The translations under genes were made by a program, and so were the position numbers. Below are positions 1 to 5,562 of a stretch of 5,562 nt of DNA, piece by piece (the first letter of the stretch is position 1; each line of letters begins with the position of its first letter). The notes under the pieces were generated by a model. The model worked only from the letters and a program-made list of their open reading frames with translations, did not search any database and was not told the origin of the DNA. Location of the stretch: NCBI GenBank assembly GCA_937898635.1, contig CALEJW010000031.1:1-5562 (forward strand), read 5' to 3'. This DNA is from an uncultured Pseudomonadota bacterium. Lineage in GTDB: Bacteria > Pseudomonadota > Gammaproteobacteria > Burkholderiales > Usitatibacteraceae.

Positions 1-3000
1 AGCCACTCCGAGAGCGAAGCCAGGAGCGGCGCCGAGACCTTCACCCGGTACTCGTCCGGCAGGCGGATGTCGCACTCGCCCCGGTCGTTGCGGTAGTGGA
101 TGGACACCGCGCACTTTCCCCCCGCGTGGGGCGCGATGAGCGAGCGCAGCTTCGCGCTGTCCGCCTGGCCGTTGATCGACAGGCGGATCGCCTTCGCGTA
201 GTGGCTGCGGATCTCCGCGAGGTCCATGAGCCTGTCCGCCGTGAAGCGGATGCCGCCGGTCATCTCGTCGTGGGAGACGCGCCCCTGCACGACCACGACC
301 TGGTCCTCCTGGATGAGGGCGCGCTTCTCCTGGAAGAGCTCGCCGTAGACCACGACGTCGATGCGCGCGCTGCCGTCGTCCAGCGTGAGGATCGCCATGC
401 GGCCGCGGCGGGAGTTTCGCATCGTCACCCCGTAGATCACCCCGGCGGCCATCTGCGGCTCGTTCGCGGGCTGCAGGCTCGCGAGCGGCGTGCGCGCGAC
501 GCGGCGGATCTCGTCCCGCCAGGCGCTGAAGGGGTGCCCGCTCAGGTAGAAGCCGAGGCTCTGCTTCTCGGCGAGCAGGCGCTCCCGCTCGGGCCACTCG
601 GGCACGCGGGCGAGCTCGAAGGCCTCCGCCGTCGTCTCCTCCGCGCCGCCGAAGAGGCTCGTCTGCTGCGCGAACTGCTCGGCCTTCTCCGCGAGCTCGA
701 TCGCCGCGCCCAGCGAGGCGAGGACGCCCGCGCGGTTGCGGTCCAGCGCGTCGAAGGCGCCCGCCTTGATGAGCGCCTCCATCGCGCGGCGGTTCACGAT
801 CCTGCGGTCGACGCGGCGGCAGAAGTCCCCCAGGTCGCGGAAGGGCCCGCCCGCCTCCCGCGCGGCGACGATCGCCGCGATCGCCTGCTCCCCGGTGCCC
901 TTCACCGCGCCCAGGCCGTAGCGCACGCGCTTCGCGTCCAGCGGCGCGAAGCGATAGCCCCCCTCGTTCACGTCCGGCGGCAGGATCTCGAGCCCGCCCT
1001 GCCGCGCGTCGTCGAAGATCACGTGCACCTTGTCGGTGTCGTTCATGACGGCCGAGAGGTTGGCCGCGCAGAAGGCGGCCGGGTGGTGGGCCTTGAGGAA
1101 GGCGGTCTGGTAGGCGACGAGGGCGTAGGCCGCCGAGTGCGACTTGTTGAAGCCGTAGCCGGCGAACTTCTCCATCTGGTCGAAGAGCACGCTCGCCTTG
1201 CCCGCCTCCAGCCCGCGCTCGGTCGCCCCGCGCACGAAGATCTCGCGCTGCTCGGCCATCTCCTCCGCCTTCTTCTTGCCCATGGCCCGGCGCAGGATGT
1301 CGGCGCTGCCCAGCGTGTAGCCGCCGATCACCTGCGCGATCGTCATGACGTGCTCCTGGTAGGTCATGACGCCGTAGGTCGGGTCGAGGATCTCCTTGAG
1401 CTTCGGGTGCGGGTAGTCCCAGCGCTTGCGCCCGTGCTTCCTCTCGATGAACTCGCCGATGAGGTCCATGGGGCCCGGCCGGTAGAGGGCGTTCAGGGCG
1501 ATCAGGTCCTCGAGGCGGTCGGGGCGCGCGCGCACGATGAGGTCGCGCATGCCCCGCGATTCGAACTGGAAGATCGCGACCGTGTTGCCCGAGGAGAAGA
1601 CGCGGTAGGCCGCCGGATCGTCGAGCGGGATCGCCTGGATGTCGAAGTCCGGCTGCCCCATCGCGCGGACGTGGCGCTCGCACTCCGCGAGGATCGTGAG
1701 CGTGGTGAGGCCGAGGAAGTCGAACTTCACGAGCCCGGCCTTCTCCACGTCGTCCTTGTCGAACTGGCTGACGGAGGCCTCGGAGCCGTCGGCGCAGTAG
1801 AGCGGCGCGAAGTCCGTGAGCTTGCCCGGGGCGATGAGGACGCCGCCCGCGTGCATCCCGACGTTTCGGGTGAGGCCCTCGAGCGCGCGGGCGAGGCGCA
1901 TGAGCTCGGCGACCTCCTCCTGCTCCGCGATGAGCTGCTTGAGCTGCGGCTCCGCGGCGATCGCCTCCTCGAGCGTGATGCCGAGCTGGAAGGGAATCAG
2001 CTTCGCGATCCGGTCCACCTCCCCGAAGCCCATGCCGAGCACGCGCCCGACGTCGCGCACGACCGCCTTCGCGGCCATCGTGCCGAAGGTGGCGATCTGC
2101 GAGACGCTCTGCGCGCCGTACTTCGCGCGCACGTAGTCGATCACGCGGTCCCGCCCCTCCTGGCAGAAGTCGATGTCGAAGTCGGGCATCGAGACGCGCT
2201 CGGGGTTGAGGAAGCGCTCGAAGAGGAGCTCGTAGCGCAGGGGATCGAGCCCCGTGATGCCGAGCGAGAAGGCGACGAGGGAGCCGGCCCCGGAGCCCCG
2301 GCCGGGACCCACGGGCACGCCGTTCGCCTTCGCCCAGCCGATGAAGTCGGCCACGATGAGGAAGTAGCCCGGGAATTCCATCTGGATGATGGTCGCGAGC
2401 TCGTAGTCGAGGCGCTCCAGGTAGCGCGGGCGCTGCGCGCGGCGCTCGGCCTCGTCGGGATAGAGCGCCGCGAGCTGCGCCTCGAGGCCGCGCAGCGCCT
2501 CGGCGCGCAGGAACTCCTCGACCGACTCGCCGTTGGGCGTCGGGAAATCCGGGAGCCGCGTCTTGCCGATCGAGAACTCGAAGGCGCAGCGCCGCGCGAT
2601 CTCGACCGCGTTCTCCAGGGTCTCGGGCAGGTCGGCGAAGAGCTCGGCCATCTCCGCCTGGGTCTTGAAGTACTGCGAGGGCCGGAAGTCGCGCGGGCGG
2701 CGCGGGTCGCCGAGCACGTAGCCCTGGGCGATGCACACGCGCGCCTCGTGCGCGTCGAAGTCGCCGGGCTTCACGAACTGCACCGGGTGCGTCGCGACGA
2801 CCGGGAGCCCGAGGCGGCCCGCGAGCGCCACCGCCGCCTGCACGTGGGGCTCGTCCTGAGCGGGGTCCGCGCGCTGCACCTCGAGGTAGTAGGCGCCCGG
2901 GAAATCCTCCGCCCAGGCGCGGGCGAGCGCCTCGGCCTGCGCCGCCGCGTTCGCGAGGAGCGCGGCGCCCACGTCGCCGGACCGGGCGCCCGAGAGCACG

Positions 3001-3383
3001 ACGAGGCCCGGCACGCCCTTGAGCCACTCGCGCCGCACCTCCGCGCGGCCCCGCCACTGGTTCTCGGCGTAGGCCCGCGTGAGGACTTCGCACAGCGCGT
3101 GGTAGCCCGCGCCGTCGCGGCAGAGGACCGCCACGCGGTGCGGGTGGTCGCGGTTCCTCTCGTTGGTGAGCGCGAGGTCGCAGCCGACCACGGGCTGCAC
3201 GCCCCGCGCGCGCGCCGCGAGGTGGAACTTGAGGGCGCCGAAGAGGTTCCCGGCGTCGGTGATCGCGAGCGCGGGCATGCCGTCCGCGGCCGCCGCCTCC
3301 ACGGCGTCGGCCACGCGCGCCATGCCGTCCACGATCGAGTACTCCGTGTGCAGGCGCAGGTGGACGAAACGGGGAGCGGGCAT
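1..3383 (-). CDS. dnaE: DNA polymerase III subunit alpha (DnaE1), C-terminal end cut by window edge
   Basis: Catalytic subunit of the replicative DNA polymerase III holoenzyme in the cytoplasm. 1127 codons are visible. E. coli DnaE has 1160 residues, and from the C-terminal alignment I infer that only about 10-20 residues are missing. The PHP domain spans about residues 1-275 (starts MPAPRFVHLRLHTEYS). The polymerase palm has GPGRGSGAGS at 359-368, PDFDIDF giving D401 and D403, and KFDFLG giving D555; these are the three catalytic aspartates, numbered as in E. coli. The fingers include RPGPMDLI and GYGFNKSHSAAYAL (K747). A helix-hairpin-helix-like segment carries YGLGAVKGTG at 822-831. The beta-clamp motif QTSLF is at 907-911. 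An OB fold covers about 978-1060, followed by the tau-binding tail. The ATG at 3383 is the only plausible start: the next in-frame codon upstream that ends translation is the tadA stop, and no ATG, GTG or TTG lies between. PHP metal ligands are degenerate (R10, A44, D69), so a separate DnaQ proofreader is expected. Absence of PolC or DnaE2/ImuC features makes DnaE1 a firm call. Confidence 0.97.
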   Translation of the reverse strand, partial: MPAPRFVHLRLHTEYSIVDGMARVADAVEAAAADGMPALAITDAGNLFGALKFHLAARARGVQPVVGCDLALTNERNRDHPHRVAVLCRDGAGYHALCEVLTRAYAENQWRGRAEVRREWLKGVPGLVVLSGARSGDVGAALLANAAAQAEALARAWAEDFPGAYYLEVQRADPAQDEPHVQAAVALAGRLGLPVVATHPVQFVKPGDFDAHEARVCIAQGYVLGDPRRPRDFRPSQYFKTQAEMAELFADLPETLENAVEIARRCAFEFSIGKTRLPDFPTPNGESVEEFLRAEALRGLEAQLAALYPDEAERRAQRPRYLERLDYELATIIQMEFPGYFLIVADFIGWAKANGVPVGPGRGSGAGSLVAFSLGITGLDPLRYELLFERFLNPERVSMPDFDIDFCQEGRDRVIDYVRAKYGAQSVSQIATFGTMAAKAVVRDVGRVLGMGFGEVDRIAKLIPFQLGITLEEAIAAEPQLKQLIAEQEEVAELMRLARALEGLTRNVGMHAGGVLIAPGKLTDFAPLYCADGSEASVSQFDKDDVEKAGLVKFDFLGLTTLTILAECERHVRAMGQPDFDIQAIPLDDPAAYRVFSSGNTVAIFQFESRGMRDLIVRARPDRLEDLIALNALYRPGPMDLIGEFIERKHGRKRWDYPHPKLKEILDPTYGVMTYQEHVMTIAQVIGGYTLGSADILRRAMGKKKAEEMAEQREIFVRGATERGLEAGKASVLFDQMEKFAGYGFNKSHSAAYALVAYQTAFLKAHHPAAFCAANLSAVMNDTDKVHVIFDDARQGGLEILPPDVNEGGYRFAPLDAKRVRYGLGAVKGTGEQAIAAIVAAREAGGPFRDLGDFCRRVDRRIVNRRAMEALIKAGAFDALDRNRAGVLASLGAAIELAEKAEQFAQQTSLFGGAEETTAEAFELARVPEWPERERLLAEKQSLGFYLSGHPFSAWRDEIRRVARTPLASLQPANEPQMAAGVIYGVTMRNSRRGRMAILTLDDGSARIDVVVYGELFQEKRALIQEDQVVVVQGRVSHDEMTGGIRFTADRLMDLAEIRSHYAKAIRLSINGQADSAKLRSLIAPHAGGKCAVSIHYRNDRGECDIRLPDEYRVKVSAPLLASLSEW

Positions 3384-3440
3384 TCGCGGTCTTGCCGAGG
3401 AAGGCCCGTGAATTCTACACCCGGGCCCGCGCCCGGAATC
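3384..3440 (-). other. tadA-dnaE intergenic gap with alternative GC-rich stems
   Basis: This is the only non-coding stretch in the window, 57 nt long. Its transcript can form a 6-bp stem with a 4-nt loop (CCGGGC GCGG GCCCGG, 3436 to 3421) or a different 6-bp stem GGCCCG/CGGGCC (3427-3422 with 3408-3403) with a 13-nt loop. Both use the same central bases, so they exclude each other. No U-run follows either stem, so neither looks like an intrinsic terminator. The stretch just before the dnaE ATG (CGGCAAGACCGCGA) has no convincing Shine-Dalgarno. In a genome this GC-rich short stems arise easily by chance. Confidence 0.4.
3412..3417 (-). promoter_or_regulatory. Candidate -10 element of an internal dnaE promoter
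   Basis: The minus strand reads TAGAAT, five of six bases of TATAAT, in the one AT-rich spot of the gap. Initiation about 7 nt downstream would leave a 5' leader of about 20 nt before the dnaE ATG. No good -35 box is present: the hexamer at 17-nt spacing is GATTCC. The element overlaps a GAATTC palindrome and lies in the loop of the longer stem. It is weak evidence on its own. Confidence 0.22.
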
Positions 3441-3893
3441 TCAGCGGCGCTCGGCGAAGAAGCCGCGCAGGAGCGCGGCACTTTCCGGGGCGAGGAGCCC
3501 GCCCTCGAAGGCGGTCTGGTGGTTGAGCTTCGCGTCGGAGGCGAGCGCCACCGCGCCGCCGCAGGCGCCCGTCTTCGGGTCCGGGGCGCCGAACACCACC
3601 CTCGCGAGGCGCGCATGCAGCATCGCCCCCACGCACATCGCGCAGGGCTCGAGCGTCACGAAGAGCTCGCAGCCGGTCAGGCGGTAGTTGCCGGCGGCGG
3701 CCGCCGCCTCGCGCAGCGCGAGGATCTCGGCGTGCGCCGTGGGATCCCTCGCCCCGATGGGACGGTTGGCGCCGCGGCCGATCACCACGCCGTCCTTCAC
3801 CACGACCGCGCCCACCGGCACCTCGCCCGCCTGCGCCGTCGCGGCGGCGAGCGCCAGGGCCTCGCGCATGAAGTCCCCGTCAGTCGCGCCCAA
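3441..3893 (-). CDS. tadA: tRNA-specific adenosine deaminase TadA (A34 to inosine)
   Basis: Zinc-dependent cytoplasmic enzyme that deaminates wobble adenosine 34 to inosine, classically in tRNA-Arg(ACG), so that one tRNA reads CGU, CGC and CGA. The 150-residue protein is complete and typical in length (E. coli 167, with a longer tail). Visible motifs are VPVGAVVV at 25-32, N43 in the GANRPIG segment (matching E. coli N46 that contacts the anticodon), HAE at 54-56 (zinc ligand H54 and proton-shuttling E56), and PCAMC at 83-87 (zinc ligands C84 and C87). These sit three residues before their E. coli equivalents, and the DPTAHAEI, NYRL and TLEPC contexts mark TadA rather than cytidine or guanine deaminase. 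The start is TTG at 3893. It has a GGAGG 8 nt upstream and gives the N-terminal length usual in the family; the alternative ATG at 3869 (residue 9) lacks a comparable site and would cut into the first helix. The gene overlaps the upstream TPR gene by 14 nt and precedes dnaE by 57 nt. Confidence 0.97.
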   Translation of the reverse strand: MGATDGDFMREALALAAATAQAGEVPVGAVVVKDGVVIGRGANRPIGARDPTAHAEILALREAAAAAGNYRLTGCELFVTLEPCAMCVGAMLHARLARVVFGAPDPKTGACGGAVALASDAKLNHQTAFEGGLLAPESAALLRGFFAERR

Positions 3894-5562
3894 GCCAGTT
3901 TCCTCCGGTGAGCGCCGGTCCCGTCTTGCCGAGGAAATCCGCCACCTCGCCGATCGCGCCGGCCCAGTCCCCGGGCGCGGGTTGGCGGAAGAGCCGCGCG
4001 GTGGGGTACCAGACGCTGTCGGTGCGCTCGCGCAGCCACCGCCAGTCGTGCGGAACGTGGGGCAGGAGGATCCACACCGGCTTGCCCAGGGCGCCCGCGA
4101 CGTGGGCGAGACTCGTGTCCACCGTCACCACGAGGTCCATCGCCGCCACCAGGGCCGCCGTGTCGGCGAAGTCCCCGAGACCGCGGCCCAGGTCGCGGAC
4201 GCCGGCGAGGCCCGCGAGAAGCGCCGCATCCGCCTCGGGCACCTCCTTCTGCAGGCTGCACCAGTCGGCCCCCGGCCCGAAAAGCGGCCGCAGGTCCGTG
4301 AGCGCCATGCTGCGCCGGTCGTTCTTGAGCCCCGCGCTGCCGCTCCAGGCGAAACCGATCCGGGGCCCTGCCGCCGGTCCGAGGCGTTCCCGCCACGCGG
4401 CCGTGCGCGCCGGGTCCGCGCGCAGGTACGGGATTGCCGCCGGCACGTCCGTGACGTCCGTGCGGAAGGCGAGCGGCAGGCTCATGAGCGGGCAATGGAA
4501 ATCGAGCGCCGGCAGCGGTGACCCCCTCGCGAGCACCTCGGCCGGCCCTTCGAGCGTGCGCAGGAGCTCCACGAGCGGCGCCTGGACCTCCAGCACCACC
4601 CGCGCGCCGCGGCGCGCGACCAGGGTCGCGTAGCGCGAGAACTGCAGCGTGTCGCCGAACCCGAGCTCGCTGTGCAGGAGGATCGTGCGCCCCGCGAGGC
4701 TTTCCTTCCCGAGCCAGAGCGCGGCGGGGATCTCGCGGCGCAGGCTTCCGCGCGAGGCGAGGCGCCAGCGCCACTCGTACTCGTCCCAGCCGCGCGCGAA
4801 CTGCCCGCGCGTGAGCAGGCCGTCGGCGAGGTTCCAGTGGGCCGCGGCGTGCAGCGGGTCGAGGGCGACCGCCCGCTCGAAGCAGCCGACCGCCTCGTCG
4901 AGGCGCCCGAGCTCGCGCAGGGCGTTGCCGCGGTTGTAGTGCGCGTTGGCGTCGCCGGGTTCGATCGCGAGCGCGCGCTCGCAGCTCTCCAGCGCCTCGG
5001 CGGGCCGGTCGAGGTCGAGGAGCACGATGGCACGGTTGATCCAGGCGCCGGGCGCCTCGGGGTCGAGCGCCAGCGCCCTCTCGGCGCTCGCGAGCGCCTC
5101 CTCGTGCCGCCCGAGCTTCCAGAGCGCGACGCTGCGCCCGCTGAGGGCGCGCGCGTAGTTCGGCTCGAGCGCGACGGCCGCGTCGAAGGCGGCCAGCGCC
5201 TCGGTGGGGCGCTGCAGCTCGACGAGCGTGGTGCCGAGGTTGTGGCGCGCCTGCGCGTCCGCGGGCGCGATCGCCACGGCGCGTTCGTAGCTCTCGAGCG
5301 CCTCCGGCACGCGGCCGAGCGCCGCGAGCGCCACGCCCCGGTTGAAGTGCGCGTCCGCGAACTCCGCGCGCGCCTCGATCGCCCGGTCGTAGCAGGCGAG
5401 CGCCTCGTCGAAGCGGCCCAGCCCGGCGAACGCGACGCCCTGGTTGTAGTGCGCTTCCGGGTGGCGCGGGTTCAGGCGAAGCGCCGCGGCCAGCAGCTCC
5501 ACCGACTCCGCCGCCCTGCCCGAGCGCTCCGCCGCGAGGCCGAGGAGGTAGTGGGCCTCGAA
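3880..5562 (-). CDS. TPR-repeat protein with GT-B glycosyltransferase-like C-terminal domain, N-terminus cut by window edge
   Basis: The frame is open to the right edge and the first visible residues (FEAHYLLGLA) are already inside a TPR, so the true start lies outside; the GTG at 5502 is internal. 560 residues are visible. Residues 1-238 are seven uninterrupted 34-residue TPRs with G8, A20, A27 and often P32 at consensus positions. Residues 239-272 are a degenerate eighth repeat ending GWDEYEWRW, the usual junction in this family. Residues 273-560 resemble the glycosyltransferase family 9 / heptosyltransferase-like GT-B fold found behind TPRs in many proteobacteria: SELGFGDTLQF at 298-308 (D304), GFAWSGSAGLKND at 403-415, and DTSLAHVAGALGKPVW at 482-497. 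The layout resembles O-GlcNAc transferase (GT41), but the substrate cannot be read from sequence; surface glycan, flagellin or other protein glycosylation are all possible. No membrane segment or signal peptide is visible in this part. The gene ends in TGA at 3882-3880 inside tadA, and its last codons contain the tadA ribosome binding site. Confidence 0.9.
   Translation of the reverse strand, partial: FEAHYLLGLAAERSGRAAESVELLAAALRLNPRHPEAHYNQGVAFAGLGRFDEALACYDRAIEARAEFADAHFNRGVALAALGRVPEALESYERAVAIAPADAQARHNLGTTLVELQRPTEALAAFDAAVALEPNYARALSGRSVALWKLGRHEEALASAERALALDPEAPGAWINRAIVLLDLDRPAEALESCERALAIEPGDANAHYNRGNALRELGRLDEAVGCFERAVALDPLHAAAHWNLADGLLTRGQFARGWDEYEWRWRLASRGSLRREIPAALWLGKESLAGRTILLHSELGFGDTLQFSRYATLVARRGARVVLEVQAPLVELLRTLEGPAEVLARGSPLPALDFHCPLMSLPLAFRTDVTDVPAAIPYLRADPARTAAWRERLGPAAGPRIGFAWSGSAGLKNDRRSMALTDLRPLFGPGADWCSLQKEVPEADAALLAGLAGVRDLGRGLGDFADTAALVAAMDLVVTVDTSLAHVAGALGKPVWILLPHVPHDWRWLRERTDSVWYPTARLFRQPAPGDWAGAIGEVADFLGKTGPALTGGNWLGRD
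3902..3906 (-). promoter_or_regulatory. Shine-Dalgarno of tadA, deciding its TTG start
   Basis: On the minus strand the sequence reads CCGGAGGAAACTGGCTTG. GGAGG is followed by 8 nt and then TTG at 3893. This is the best ribosome binding site in the window and settles the TTG start over the ATG 24 nt further on. It lies within the codons for the TPR protein's final Thr-Gly-Gly-Asn, so ribosomes finishing that gene pass over it and end 14 nt inside tadA. Confidence 0.8.
4747..5562 (-). repeat. Array of 34-residue (102-nt) tetratricopeptide repeats inside the TPR gene
   Basis: Seven full repeats follow each other with no spacer, beginning at FEAHYLLG, PEAHYNQG, ADAHFNRG, AQARHNLG, ARALSGRS, PGAWINRA and ANAHYNRG, then a degenerate eighth (AAAHWNLA). 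The period is exactly 34 codons throughout. At DNA level the copies are diverged rather than identical, sharing only short blocks such as those encoding EAL and ERA, so this is an old repeat array and not a recent expansion. Such arrays form a superhelix that binds protein or peptide partners. More copies probably lie beyond the right edge. Confidence 0.93.

Noticed and set aside
3421..3436. Intrinsic terminator after tadA
   Set aside because: The stem is GC-rich but only 6 bp and no U-run follows it on the transcribed strand.
2771..3616. A 281-residue minus-strand frame overlapping dnaE and tadA
   Set aside because: Ser/Arg/Ala-rich shadow frame that crosses the boundary of two well-identified genes in another phase.
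3867..3869. ATG at 3869 as the tadA start
   Set aside because: It lacks a good Shine-Dalgarno and would remove the usual N-terminal residues, while TTG at 3893 has GGAGG at the right distance.
96..3911. A 1271-residue plus-strand protein
   Set aside because: It lies exactly antisense to dnaE and tadA, whose families are certain, and its low-complexity Arg/Ala/Glu-rich translation has no domain. The absence of TTA, CTA and TCA codons explains the open frame.
3688..4633. Two plus-strand frames opposite tadA and the TPR gene
   Set aside because: Compositionally biased antisense frames with no recognisable domain and no supporting ribosome site that I could see.
3797..4774. A 325-residue minus-strand frame over the TPR gene and tadA
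   Set aside because: Arg/Ala/Gly-rich shadow frame; the alternative frame shows clear glycosyltransferase and TadA motifs.
5500..5502. GTG at 5502 as the start of the TPR gene
   Set aside because: The frame stays open to the window edge, and the 20 codons before it encode the first half of another TPR in perfect 34-residue phase.

Overview
The window is a GC-rich stretch (roughly 70% by eye) with three genes, all read from the minus strand. In transcription order, right to left, they are a TPR-repeat protein with a glycosyltransferase-like C-terminus (5562 to 3880, N-terminus cut by the right edge), tadA (3893 to 3441), and dnaE (3383 to 1, with only its last few residues cut by the left edge). 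Coding density is near total. The only non-coding DNA is the 57-nt gap between tadA and dnaE. I see no RNA genes, insertion sequences, CRISPR arrays or phage genes.

The organism is probably a high-GC proteobacterium, with Betaproteobacteria favoured. The DnaE is the DnaE1 replicative type, and its catalytic aspartates fall at the same residue numbers as in E. coli (401, 403, 555). Its PHP domain has lost several metal ligands, as in beta/gammaproteobacteria. Local motifs such as THPVQF and RPGPMDLI resemble betaproteobacterial DnaE more than E. coli DnaE. This placement is from memory of the families and was not tested by a search.

The TPR gene and tadA overlap by 14 nt. The tadA start is a TTG, supported by a strong GGAGG Shine-Dalgarno that lies inside the last codons of the TPR gene, so tadA translation is probably coupled to the gene upstream. 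dnaE follows tadA after 57 nt, in the same reading frame, with no good Shine-Dalgarno. The gap holds two mutually exclusive GC-rich stems and an AT-rich TAGAAT that could be an internal -10 element. The three genes form a likely transcription unit, but I see no shared pathway. TadA makes inosine at the tRNA wobble position, DnaE replicates DNA, and the TPR protein probably transfers a sugar or acts on the cell surface.

Nothing in the window looks like an undescribed multi-gene system. The points worth a second look are the coupled TTG start of tadA, the divergent GSAGLKND motif in the TPR-glycosyltransferase, the structured tadA-dnaE gap, and a very long antisense open frame that codon usage explains.
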